Made by a program: the position numbers and the translations under genes. Below are positions 44,103 through 57,028 of a stretch of 64,000 nt of DNA, piece by piece. The notes beneath the pieces are model-generated. The model was not told where the DNA came from. It saw only the letters and a list, made by a program, of their open reading frames with translations, and did not search any database. The stretch is from contig CM070629.1 in the NCBI GenBank assembly GCA_036346255.1, positions 2,919,001 to 2,983,000 of the forward strand. Reading direction: 5' to 3'. The number at the start of each line of letters is the position of its first letter. Position 1 is the stretch's first letter. Source of the DNA: Ampelocalamus luodianensis. Lineage: Eukaryota > Streptophyta > Magnoliopsida > Poales > Poaceae.

Positions 44103-47100
44103 GGGTGTACTTGCTAGCATTTCTTTCTTTCTTTGCGATGGAAAAAATCCAACCCATTATATATGCTTGTCGGAGCTATAGAGTATCTGGAAAGATAAAT
44201 GCTGGCCATCTTTCATTGTTTCTCCTAGTAATGCACGGATTCTTAGCCGAGCAAACCTTTACACTGAAGCAAATAAATGTCAAGGCCAAGCCCAAATCTG
44301 CATGGTCCGGCCACTAAGTAGAGCTAGTACATGGTTAAATCCAACCAGCTAGCTAGGTTGGTGGTTGCACCATATTACGCTCCTCACGAGCCATAACTTC
44401 TCATCACCTCTCTCAAGTCTTTGCAACAAGCACATGGCATGGAGGCCCGGGCCTTCTCCTTGCAACTCTCAAGTCCAACGGAAGAGAAATCATTCAACCA
44501 GCGGTCAATCGACCAGTATCTACTCCCAGGCAGTTGAATTGGCCAAATCCAAGCGAGGTTGGTGGTTGAACCACTTGAAGCTTCTCACGAGCAAAAAATG
44601 TTGCAATCTTCCCTTGAAACTGCAAGAAAACATCTTGTCTTCCGAAGGAATTAATGTCGAGTCTTTTTTGGTAGGGTACATACATGCATGGCCAGATCCT
44701 TCTAGGCTGGTCCGTTGGTGGTTGCATCACATTACGCTCCTCACGAGTGCTAACTCCACAAGCTATCCACAAAAAGCTATACAAGACAAAGGTTTCTCCA
44801 TTTCTCCCCTGGAATTAGTTCAACAAAGGGGGAAAACCTGGACTACATGCACCATGATGAACACTATAACATTATATACAGCGGCGTACGCAAGACGAAA
44901 ATAGAGGGTGTTAGTAGGACAAAGTTATCATGAGCTGAACTAGCAAGTACACACGTTTAAATATCATGTGTAATCTAAATTAATACATAAATTATGATAA
45001 ACAAGGTTAAAATAAAAAAAAAACATTAAATGCAATACCTTAATAATGAGTAGTGTGTTTCGAAAGCTCACAAAATATACACAAGTAGCAATCTTAATAA
45101 CAAAATTAACTAAATTTATGACGTAAATAATGGTAAAGGTAATCGAGAGGATACCAAGAGTGCGACGAGCGAGCCGGTGCTCCCGCCCTTGTGCCCTATG
45201 GTGCATCCGCCATTGATTCTGTCTGCTTTTTTTTTAAAAAAATATATGAACGGGGTAGGAACTTTGTCGATCAATTAAAGAAAGCAAGAGCATGCTTAAA
45301 CACTCCGTCTATTGTTACATGATAGTTTATGACCTATTCGAAACATATCTTACGAGAGTAGACCTCGATGGTAAGTCTCTTGTTTAATTGGGTCTTTATT
45401 TCCCTATCCGATGACGTACTCCCTCTCCCAAACAAGAAGTCAACCTAACCAAAATGGTGGCCCAAATGCCCCACGATCACACGGCTAAGACCAGCAAATT
45501 AACACGTTGGTTGTTGCATCACATTAACCACATCACGAGAGCAATAAAACTGAGCACCACACATCCACACCCACCACCGCATGCGTAGCCGCGTAGCCAC
45601 CAGGAGGCTTAGTTGGGCTTGAGCCTAACCTTCATTTCGTTTTTTCTCGTTAGTTTTAAGTTTTTTTGTTGAACTGGTTGGTGCATGCAACTTAATATGG
45701 CATCAGAGTCAAGAAATCTTGAGTTCAAAATCCGATTGACACAATTAAAGAAAAATAATTGTAGTCCACTTCTATTCTACGCCTTAGGCCCGATGGAGCC
45801 TACACGTGAGGGGGAGTGTTGAAGTATAAGTGAATTGCCCGTTTTTCCACATCAATTTAAGCTTTTATGTGATCTGGTCAGTGCATACAACTCAATACCT
45901 TCATTGTATTTCGTTTTGTTTTTTGTTTTTGTTTTGCTTCTCTTATATTCATGTATAAATTTGGATTGCACAAGTCTATGTTTGTCTCAATTTAGCTTAG
46001 CCCGCTTGTGTTTCTAATAAAAAATAGATATGTCTTAGCCCTTTGAGACTCACTCCATTTTTATCCTGACTTCACCACTACAGCGTAGCACATTAAAAAA
46101 ATATGCAAGAGAAACTAGTTACTAACTTACTATAGCTGTCGATTTGCACCACACTGATCGCTTCGAATCCGACTACCCATATTGACTATAAGGAACACAC
46201 TGTTCATGCAAAGGCAGATGATACACTTCCTATGAAGATGGATGCTTCTATAATCTATACTCCATCGACATATATCATGTAATGCAGTACTAGATCCTAG
46301 GGGCGAATCCACTAGAGGCTTTGTTAGCTCTCCCCCCCCCCCCCTCTGTGGAGGTAGCTGCGGCCACTGGACCATGGATGCCAGAGCTGAAGGGCGAGGG
46401 AGAAAGAGATTAGACGTTATATGAAGATGGGTCATTTCTCAGCAGTCGACACACAAATGAATGGGCAACTAGCAACCATACCCCCACCAGATTGAACTAG
46501 TGTGGTGTACCTGAGCAGGCACCAGGCAAAGCTAAAACCCTAGCAGAGTAGCGACGGAACAGTGTGTGATGGCTGACCGGTGGCTGCACAGGGATCTGGG
46601 GAAGCTGGGGTGGTGGCGTGAAGAGGCGTGGCCCGGTGGACAGTAGGAAGCTGCGTGGCGTGCGGGGAAGCTCGAGCCTCCAACTTGGGGTAGCAGGAAG
46701 CAACGCGATGAACTAGAGCCAGGGAGGGGGAGCACGGAGAAGCGAAGGAGAGGAGAGGATTTGCTAGGATGTGGCACGATGAGTCGCAGCCCGGGAGGGG
46801 GAGGACCAATGAGCCGAGGAGGAGAGGGGGGTCTACCAGTGCCGGACATTGCCACGACGAGCCGCTGCAATCAGGACCAAAGGGCGGAGGCTGAGGAGGT
46901 GAGGACAGAGCCAAAGAGGAGTTACAGGGTCGAGCTATCGCTACCTTCATTTGTACTTCTCTGTTTTTTTTTTCTTTGCTTCTTTTCTATTCATGTGTAA
47001 ACTTAGATTACGCAAAAATAAAATACAATATTAGTGTCAATTTAGCTTAGTACTTTGAACACATACTCTCTTTTCGTATCGTGGCTTGCCACTGCACTCC

Positions 47101-47600
47101 TCCGGTTCTCCCTGGCGATCCATCTACGAACATGAACACATGATGCAACTCCCGGTTCCATAGACTCCACCCACATCCACGATCATTTCCACGCTCCGCG
47201 CGTCTTCTTCCCTTGGGCAGAGTGCACCCCTGCCAGGCCAGTTGCTGCACCCACTCCGTTGGCTATCTGCCACCTGTGCATCTAAAGGCAACCAAACAAT
47301 GCAACGAAACGAAACGCACGGAAAACTACTTGTCACTGCCACCGTATATCTCCTTTGGATCCTTTCGACGTCTCAAAAAAAGAGGAACAAGGATGAGTGT
47401 TTTCCCCTAGTTTCCAATGCAAAATTACAAAGCAACACCTGCCTTATTACTAGTTTACTATTACTAGTACTCGCAAACTCGAGTGAAAGATCAGCTAGGT
47501 GACTTTTGTCGCTTGCAAAGAGGATGAAGAGACACTGTAACAGAGGCGTTAGGAATTATACTGAATAAGCACTAAGCACTGCCGTACTGCATGGTATATA

Positions 47601-48720
47601 GGGCAATTGATAATATGTCCTCCGCTTAAATGGTTTTCAAATATATAGCTTCATTTTCTATATAAATGATAATATAACTTCTACTAGATGGATTCTTGAT
47701 TAAATACACTGTTTATAATATTTTATTAATATACTGTGCTTTTTTTTTCATTTTAGCCACCCAAAATGACCAGGATGCCTTAACCCGCGCGCTCATCTCC
47801 TCCCTCTTGAGCAGCTCCGACGCCATCTGCCTTGCCGCCGGCACACCGCCCACAACATGGACACTGTTGCCTCCGTCCCGCCCGTCCCGCCCTTCATCAT
47901 ATTGGGCAACACCGCCGGGATCGCCGCCTCCACCTTCTCGCATATCGTGGCGCTCCCTGGCCAAGGGAGCTCGCGTTTGTGGATAGCATGCGCACGGCCG
48001 CTGGGACGGCGCTCAGCCGGACTATCTCCGGAGCGCTTGCTCCGCGAGGCTGGAGAGGCCGACCTCCACGGCCTGCTTGTCCAGGATTCCCTTCTCGTCG
48101 ACTGGGCCGACGAGACGGATCAGCTCGGTGACCAATTCCTCCGCCTCGACGATCGTCGCCTTCATGTCTGACATTGCATTACGGAGCAATGCCTCCACCA
48201 GCCTCGCCACGTCGATCCGTGCCTCCAGCCCGCTCCTGCTCCACCACACGCGCGCCAGGGACGCGACCGAGGACGCGACGTCGACGGTGAGGGCCGCGGC
48301 GACCCTCTTCTTGTTGTCCTCATCGATGCTCGGACACGACGAACACGACAAGCACCGCGTGGCCGCATCGACAGACTCGACGGCGGCATTCGCCTCCCTC
48401 CGCCGGAGCACGGACCCCACGGTCTCGTCGGAGAGGAAGGCGGCAAGCTTGTGGAGTGCCGGCGGAGATGAGCGCACGCGTACAAGACTCGGGCAAGGGC
48501 ATCTGGTCATTTCGCGTGGCCAAAACATGAAAAGTTGAAAACACACATAGGATATTAACAAAAATGTTGCAGACAGGGTATTTAATTAAGAATCCATTTA
48601 GGTGGATGATATTGATATATTGTCAATTACATCGAAAATAAAGGTATATGTTCAAACAATTACATCGGAAATAAAGATATATGCTCAAAAACATTCGTGG
48701 AAGGTATATTATAATTCCAG
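47601..48720 (-). mobile_element. PUB-carrying MULE, unit B
   Basis: A complete copy, 1120 bp, with the same TIRs. The left flank is TGGTATATA and the right flank TTATATATA. Confidence 0.85.
47765..48510 (-). pseudogene. PUB-type U-box ligase ARM fragment, unit B
   Basis: The longest single frame of the family here (48022-48561) runs from ALHKLAAFLSDETVGSVL through ELIRLVGPVDEKGILDKQ to LSSLAEQALRR, then shifts. AAIPAVLPNMMKGG, SMLWAVC and ARQMASELLK follow in other frames. It lacks the U-box, so ligase activity is not expected. Confidence 0.75.
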
Positions 48721-49466
48721 TTATATATACTACCGCGATCATGCACAGGCTTTTTTCTGGGAGCTCATGCGTTGGCTTGTGCCGTAGACAGGTCTCCATC
48801 TATCCATGCAGTCGTAGAGCAGATAGTACTAGCAGAAGGATACATACAAGGTGATGGAGCCAAACAGCGTCTTTGCCATCGCCAAGGACAGTGCAAACAA
48901 CGAAGGGGTGCCTGGGCCGCTCTGTACACGTCTGCGCTCCCCTCACATTTTCCCCACGGCGAGCCACCGTGGCTGCAGCCTTACTCGTGCTGCTAGCTCT
49001 ACGCACCCACTCCACCACTCGCGTAAGATCGATCGGATCGAATCGAATCTCCTGCGCCGTTGCTGCAACCGACGACTGTGGCGGTGGTGTCGTCGCTGCC
49101 AGCCGTGCGTGCAGTTGGGCTGTGGTTGCCTGAGCATGACTGGTCCTTCCCTGTCTGCACTCCGCTCCCAGATTTGTATGTACGCAAGGTGGAATATTCA
49201 CGTGATGAACTATATGTGATTGCCTCTAGTAAAATCTTGCCAGCGAGTAGCGTCATCACACAATGTCGCATCTGTTGGAAGAGAGAAATGGGAGCGTATT
49301 TTGCAAGTATTTACAAGCGAGCTCCTATTCCTATATGTTGATCGATATCCATGGTGACGACAAGGATGCACACACGATTGCTCCCTGAAAGCAACCTGGA
49401 GCTTGCAGATATGTAAATATTATTGTGAATCTGCATGGCAAATTGGAGCTATTTAGCTAGCAGACT

Positions 49467-49715
49467 CTCCTATGTTCAAAAATATATGACGTTTTGGATA
49501 CTAACACGATCTTCAACATGCAACTTTGACTATTACTTTTTATATAAATATGTTCATAAAATAATTAGATTACGAAAATATTTTTCATAACTAATCTAAT
49601 GATACCTTTTTTACATGACCAACAAATGTAGTTTTTTTTTATATATTAGTGGTCAAAGTTAAAGAAGTTTGACTGCACACTTTTTAAAACGTGATATATT
49701 TTTGAATGGAAGGAG
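49467..49715. mobile_element. Stowaway-like MITE, unit B
   Basis: Same insertion and ends as at 41232-41481, so it was duplicated with the unit, not inserted independently. Confidence 0.7.
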
Positions 49716-50691
49716 TATTACATTAGTATGTAATTATTGTGCACTATACATAAGTACATACCGACGGAAACAGTTAACGCGTTAATATGCAATATAGTTT
49801 ATAAAACTCTCTATTCTATCACACCACTTGCACGATCACTGACGAGTTTTAGTATTTACGACGATCAATCCCAATGGCATGATAATGCGAATGTAAATTG
49901 CACGAGGCAAACGTACAAATTAAACCATTTGGTAACCACGTGGTAATGTAAACAGCGCTGACATGTACAAACTGCCCAAGATAATTTAGCTCAATTAAGG
50001 GCAGGTTAACTCAGCGTTGATAGCTATTATAGCAGTATATCTCCACGTATATGTTGACAATATTAAAAAAAATGCTTGTATAGAGGGATAATACGTATTT
50101 ATTCTCAAAATCGTGTTTTAATCCCAATACATGAACCATATTTCTCATCTCATAACAAAAGTAGAAGTCTAATATTCAGTATGTACAGAGACATGAATTT
50201 CAGGGACTTGTAGCAATTTCCAGGGGCTTTGAGTCATATATTCAATTCTATTGGCTTAGTTGGGGTCCGGCCAGTGTCAGGATTTTCATGAGCAACAAGC
50301 AGCCATGTTTATCATGGACCTACAGTGCAGAGACCATAGTAGGTACGAGGCTGAGGCTGCCGGCCCCACCACCCTTGCATGTAAAAGCAGTTGGCATGGC
50401 CGCAAGGTGCAGCCTACCTGCAGGCACCAATAAATTTTCATTGCAGGCTTTTTACCAGCCTTTTTAGATGAATTTATTGAGCCACTCATTCAATCAATCC
50501 TATCCTCACGACTTTCAGAGTTCAAGAAGCTGGTGCTAGCTTATTACTGCCCACTTTCCTCTGCTTGTCACAATGCTCACTAATTCCTTTTGCGCCACTA
50601 CTTGTTACCCGGATGATTGATGGGCTTTGGGGTAAGACGATCACTGAATGAACAAGAGAAGCAATGCCAAGTTATATATGTACGGTGTGTA

Positions 50692-52407
50692 TCAGATTGG
50701 TGTTGTGTTTAGCCTTCTCCTCTTGGAAGCTGGAGTAGAGGCCTGACTGTTGTTACCACTGCTGTTGTTTGACTGTGATGATCCTAGTGTCGTGTCATCA
50801 CTCCTAAAGCTGAAGCATGCTGCATCCAGCACGGCGATCGGGCTCCGTGGCACTAAAGGGCCTGCATTGATGTTCCCTCTCTTCTTCACCAACGCCTTCT
50901 CTTGCATCAGCTCAAAGCATCTCATAATCATCTCCTGCAGATGCACACATCACATTTCAGAAAGAGTGTAAATACAATGGCGCACCAATCTGGGTTTTCC
51001 GCAACTCAAGAAGAGACTCACCTTATTTACAGGGATTTCATATGCTGCAAGGGCACCTCTTGAAATAACGACTGATTCTCGAAAGTTACCGATAGCACCA
51101 TCGCGCAAGAATCTCGTAAGGTCCGAATGACAAGAACCTAGAGTCTATAAATCCATTGCACGAGTATATTCTAGTTAGTACACCACCATCAGATGTTGCC
51201 ATTGGCAATGTAGGTAAAACCTTTGGGTTAACTCATCAAGCAATATGGTCGAACCTTTCAGAGTGCCAACTATGAGCTCAGCGCACCTTGAGGCCAGTGT
51301 GTAACTCGGTGGCTTCCCTTCATTGAACTTGTCCAGGAAGTAGCTGATGAAAGAGAATGGGGTCACAGCCTGCAACCTCCATTTCAAGGTCTCCATCACA
51401 ATGAGCTCCATCCTCTTAATATTTCTTGCTTCAAACACATACTTCGCATCGCAAACCTATCGTATATTAATCGCATTTCAGCAAAAATCTTCGTGCGATC
51501 ATTGAACAATTATCAATTTTACAATGTTGTAACTTCTTCTTCACCTGAAGATCCACAGGAAGAGGGGCCTCCGTCTCCTCCATCTTGACAGCAAGAGATA
51601 GGCACGCAACTGACAGCAACTGTTGCATCCAAGATTTGTCATGCTACAACAACAAGAAACCAAAAAGACGCAATGATCAGTATCAGGTTAACTTACATAG
51701 TAAGTAGCAATGTACATGTTCAGATTCTTACTGGAAGATTAAACGAGGAGAAGAACCTATCCAGGTAGTTCACGGATAGGTAAAGACTCAGTGGTCCAAA
51801 ATTGTAGTAGGAATGGACCTGCAGCCCACATGAGAGGACAAGATCAGCGCCTCGTCAGTTTCTACTTAAAACATATTTGTCCAGATAAAGGCAAAGGTGC
51901 TAGTGGGCTCATTGCCTCATTGCTATCTGTATCTCTTACTAGTAGCTGTCGAATTGGCAAGAAGCCACAAGATGCAAGACACACAGCCAAAACAGGATTG
52001 ACTAAAAGTCAAAGATGTAATGCAAGCATGCAACAACCTACCTAAAATCAATTAATCCACCATAAAAAAGAAATCGAAAGAACCAATAAATCCTAAGATT
52101 TTTCTTTTTCTTTTTTCACCTTGCAAATCCAATCCATGGCGTCTTTCCTCCAAGAAGACTCCGATCCTCCATGCTCCAACCTCTCCACATAGCCTCCGTG
52201 AGGCAGATGATCCATCTCCTTCTCCACCAGCACCCCCACGACCTCATCACTATCCACGGGGAAGACAACACCGGCGTCCAAGAAATCAAGGACACTCCCC
52301 AACTCCACCACCTCGCCGTCGTCGTCGCAGCCGCTCAGGCCAAGGACGCTGCTCCTGTCCTCCCCACAGAGTAGGGTAGAGGAAGCACCGAAGCAAAGGA
52401 TACCCAT
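50692..52407 (-). CDS. CYCD2: D-type cyclin (CYCD2 class), copy 5
   Basis: The exons are 52120-52407 (288 nt), 51732-51818 (87), 51545-51643 (99), 51255-51456 (202), 51022-51144 (123 instead of 125) and 50692-50934 (243). All splice sites are canonical. LLCGE, DWICK, NYLDRFFSSFNLP and SLAVKMEE are intact. This is the consensus-like cyclin box lacking the C-to-T changes of copy 1. The only lesion is a scrambled, 2-nt-short stretch in exon 5 (about 51040-51125), rich in CAG/CTG in the sister copies. If that stretch is a consensus error, this copy encodes an intact 347-aa G1/S cyclin; as written it is frameshifted before the C-terminal tail. Confidence 0.75.
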
Positions 52408-52649
52408 CTCAAGATCGCAAATACACGGCGGGCTCTTTCTCGGCTCCTCCTCCTCTTCCTCCTGCTCCTACTTGATGAGTATTTGGTACAAGAATCCGTT
52501 CTTGGGGCCTACAGGTTGCTACTCTTTTCCTCGGCTGTGGCCTTGGGAGGTGAGATAGAGAGGACCCAATGGAGAATGGCAAAGGGAAAGCAAAGATGGG
52601 AGAGAGAGAGGGGTCTCCTGGGGAAGAGAATGAAGAAGGGCTTTGGGTG

Positions 52650-52656
52650 TTTTATA
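52650..52656 (-). promoter_or_regulatory. TATA box of cyclin copy 5
   Basis: TATAAAA on the minus strand, again directly next to the start of the following unit (52662). Confidence 0.55.
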
Positions 52657-55600
52657 GGGTGTACTTGCTAGCATTTCTTTCTTTCTTTGCGATGGAAAAA
52701 ATCCAACCCATTATATATGCTTGTCGGAGCTATAGAGTATCTGGAAAGATAAATGCTGGCCATCTTTCATTGTTTCTCCTAGTAATGCACGGATTCTTAG
52801 CCGAGCAAACCTTTACACCGAAGCAAATAAATGTCAAGGCCAAGCCCAAATCTGCATGGTCCGGCCACTAAGTAGAGCTAGTACATGGTTAAATCCAACC
52901 AGCTAGCTAGGTTGGTGGTTGCACCATATTACGCTCCTCACGAGCCATAACTTCTCATCACCTCTCTCAAGTCTTTGCAACAAGCACATGGCATGGAGGC
53001 CCGGGCCTTCTCCTTGCAACTCTCAAGTCCAACGGAAGAGAAATCATTCAACCAGCGGTCAATCGACCAGTATCTACTCCCAGGCAGTTGAATTGGCCAA
53101 ATCCAAGCGAGGTTGGTGGTTGAACCACTTGAAGCTTCTCACGAGCAAAAAATGTTGCAATCTTCCCTTGAAACTGCAAGAAAACATCTTGTCTTCCGAA
53201 GGAATTAATGTCGAGTCTTTTTTGGTAGGGTACATACATGCATGGCCAGATCCTTCTAGGCTGGTCCGTTGGTGGTTGCATCACATTACGCTCCTCACGA
53301 GTGCTAACTCCACAAGCTATCCACAAAAAGCTATACAAGACAAAGGTTTCTCCATTTCTCCCCTGGAATTAGTTCAACAAAGGGGGAAAACCTGGACTAC
53401 ATGCACCATGATGAACACTATAACATTATATACAGCGGCGTACGCAAGACGAAAATAGAGGGTGTTAGTAGGACAAAGTTATCATGAGCTGAACTAGCAA
53501 GTACACACGTTTAAATATCATGTGTAATCTAAATTAATACATAAATTATGATAAACAAGGTTAAAATAAAAAAAAAACATTAAATGCAATACCTTAATAA
53601 TGAGTAGTGTGTTTCGAAAGCTCACAAAATATACACAAGTAGCAATCTTAATAACAAAATTAACTAAATTTATGACGTAAATAATGGTAAAGGTACTGAG
53701 AGGATACCAAGAGTGCGACGAGCGGAGCCGGTGCTCCTGCCCCTTGTGCCCTATGGTGCATCCGCCATTGATTCTGTCTGCTTTTTTTTAAAAAAAATAT
53801 ATGAACGGGGTAGGAACTTTGTCGATCAATTAAAGAAAGCAAGAGCATGCTTAAACACTCCGTCTATTGTTACATGATAGTTTATGACCTATTCGAAACA
53901 TATCTTACGAGAGTAGACCTCGATGGTAAGTCTCTTGTTTAATTGGGTCTTTATTTCCCTATCCGATGACGTACTCCCTCTCCCAAACAAGAAGTCAACC
54001 TAACCAAAATGGTGGCCCAAATGCCCCACGATCACACGGCTAAGACCAGCAAATTAACACGTTGGTTGTTGCATCACATTAACCACATCACGAGAGCAAT
54101 AAAACTGAGCACCACACATCCACACCCACCACCGCATGCGTAGCCGCGTAGCCACCAGGAGGCTTAGTTGGGCTTGAGCCTAACCTTCATTTCGTTTTTT
54201 CTCGTTAGTTTTAAGTTTTTTTGTTGAACTGGTTGGTGCATGCAACTTAATATGGCATCAGAGTCAAGAAATCTTGAGTTCAAAATCCGATTGACACAAT
54301 TAAAGAAAAATAATTGTAGTCCACTTCTATTCTACGCCTTAGGCCCGATGGAGCCTACACGTGAGGGGAGTGTTGAAGTATAAGTGAATTGCCCGTTTTT
54401 CCACATCAATTTAAGCTTTTATGTGATCTGGTCAGTGCATACAACTCAATACCTTCATTGTATTTCGTTTTGTTTTTTGTTTTTGTTTTGCTTCTCTTAT
54501 ATTCATGTATAAATTTGGATTGCACAAGTCTATGTTTGTCTCAATTTAGCTTAGCCCGCTTGTGTTTCTAATAAAAAATAGATATGTCTTAGCCCTTTGA
54601 GACTCACTCCATTTTTATCCTGACTTCACCACTACAGCGTAGCACATTAAAAAAATGTGCAAGAGAAACTAGTTACTAACTTACTATAGCTGTCGATTTG
54701 CACCACACTGATCGCTTCGAATCCGACTGCCCATATTGACTATAAGGAACACACTGTTCATATAAAGGCAGATGATACACTTCCTATGAAGATGGATGCT
54801 TCTATAATCTATACTCCATCGACAGATATCATGTAATGCAGTACTAGATCCTAGGGGCGAATCCACTAGAGGCTTTGTTAGCCCCCCCCCCCCTCTGTGG
54901 CGGTAGCTGCGGCCAATGGACCATGGATGCCAGGGCTGAAGGGCGAGGGAGAAAGAGATTAGACGTTATATGAAGATGGGTCATTTCTCAGCAGTCGACA
55001 CACAAATGAATGGGCAACTAGCAACCATACCCCCACCAGATTGAACTAGTGTGGTGTACCTGAGCAGGCACCAGGCAAAGCTAAAACCCTAGCAGAGTAG
55101 CGACGGAACAGTGTGCGATGGCTGACCGGTGGCTGCACGGGGATCTGGGGAAGCTGGGGTGGTGGCGTGAAGAGGCGTGGCCCGGTGGACAGTAGGAAGC
55201 TGCGTGGCGTGCGGGGAAGCTCGAGCCTCCAACTTGGGGTAGCAGGAAGCAACGCGATGAACTAGAGCCAGGGAGGGGGAGCACAGAGAAGCGAAGGAGA
55301 GGAGAGGATTTGCTAGGATGTGGCACGATGAGTCAGAGCCCGGGAGGGGGAGGACCAATGAGCCGAGGAGGAGAGGGTGGTCTACCAGTGCCAGGCATCG
55401 CCACGACGAGCCGATGCAATCAGGACCAAAGGGCGGAGGCTGAGGAGGTGAGGACAGAGCCAAAGAGGAGTTACAGGGTCGAGCTATCGCTACCTTCATT
55501 TGTACTTCTCTGTTTTTTTTCTTTGCTTCTTTTCTATTCATGTGTAAACTTAGATTAAGCACAAATAAAATACAATATTAGTGTCAATTTAGCTTAGTAC

Positions 55601-56147
55601 TTTGAACACATACTCTCTTTTCGTATCGTGGCTTGCCACTGCACTCCTCCGGTTCTCCCTGGCGATCCATCTACGAACATGAACACATGATGCAACTCCC
55701 GGTTCCATAGACTCCACCCACATCCACGATCATTTCCACGCTCCGCGCGTCTTCTTCCCTTGGGCAGAGTGCACTCCTGCCAGGCCAGCTGCTGCACCCA
55801 CTCCGCTGGCTATCTGCCACCTGTGCATCTAAAGGCAACCAAACAATGCAACGAAACGAAACACACGAAAAACTACTTGTCACTGCCACCGTATATCTCC
55901 TTTGGATCCTTTCGACGTCTCGAAAAAAGAGGAACAAGGATGGGTATTTTCCCCCAGTTTCCAATGCAAAATTACAAAGCAACACCTGCCTTATTACTAG
56001 TTTACTACTACTAGTACTCGCAAACTCGAGTGAAAGATCAGCTAGGTGACTTTTGTCGCTTGCAAAGAGGATGAAGAGACACTGTAACAGAGGCGTTAGG
56101 AATTATACTGAATAAGCACTAAGCACTGTCGTACTGCATGGTATATA

Positions 56148-56921
56148 TGGCAATTGATAATATGTCCTCCGCTTAAATGGTTTTCAAATATATAGCTTCA
56201 TTTTCTATATAAATGATAATATAACTTCTACTAGATGGATTCTTGATTAAATACACTGTTTATAATATTTTATTAACTTCTACTAGATGCCCTTCTCGTC
56301 GACGGGGCCGACGAGACGGATCAGCTCGGTGACCAATTCCTCCGCCTCGGCGACCGTCGCCTTCATGTCCGACATTGCATTACGGAGCAATGCCTCCACT
56401 AGCCTCGCCGCGTCGATCCGTGCCTCCAGCCCGCTCCCGCTCCGCCACACACGCGCTAGGGACGCGACCGAGGACGCGACGTCGACGGTGAGGGCCGCGG
56501 CGACCCGCTTCTTGTTGTCCTCATCGATGCTCGGACACGGCGAACACAACAAGCACCGCGTGGCCGCATCGACGGAGTCGACGGCGGCATCCGCCTCCCT
56601 CCGCCGGAGCACGGACCCCACGGTCTCGTCGGAGAGGAAGGCGGCGAGCTTGTGGAGTGCTGGCGGAGATGAGCGCACGCGTACAAGACTCGGGCAAGGG
56701 CATCTGGTCATTTCGCGTGGCCAAAACATGAAAAGTTGAAAACACACATAGGATATTAACAAAAATGTTGCAGACAAGGTATTTAATTAAGAATCCATTT
56801 AGGTGGATGATATTGATATATTGTCAATTACATCGAAAATAAAGGTATATGTTCGAACAATTACATCGGAAATAAAGATATATGCTCAAAAACATTCGTG
56901 GAGGGTATATTATAATTCCAC
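56148..56921 (-). mobile_element. PUB-carrying MULE, unit C, internally deleted
   Basis: Both TIRs are present but about 350 bp between 56275 and 56284 are missing, removing the C-terminal ARM part of the captured gene. A copy of AACTTCTACTAGATG from 56224-56238 is inserted at the junction. The remaining frame (56283-56777, minus) still reads ALHKLAAFLSDETVGSVL to ELIRLVGPVDEKGI. Confidence 0.85.
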
Positions 56922-57028
56922 TTATATATACTACCGCGATCATGCAAAGGTTTTTTCTGGGCGCTCATGCGTTGGCTTGTGCCGTAGACAGGTCTCCATC
57001 TATCCATGCAGTCGCAGAGCTGATAGTA

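Larger units (their letters stand above)
35952..44107. repeat. Young tandem unit A (8156 bp), with cyclin copy 4
   Basis: It begins TACTTGCTAGCATTTC. The same start recurs at 44108 and 52662, so three units lie head to tail. It contains an upstream segment (35952-37070) with three copies of a GGTTGGTGGTTGCA...CACGAG motif, the segment shared with old units (from 37667), the PUB-carrying MULE, the Stowaway-like MITE and cyclin copy 4. Confidence 0.9.
44108..52661. repeat. Young tandem unit B (8554 bp), with cyclin copy 5
   Basis: The same order of parts as unit A, at very high identity. It differs by short indels, by added bases near 45300 and 45440, and by scrambled patches (for example 49840-49910 and 51040-51125). 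Confidence 0.9.
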
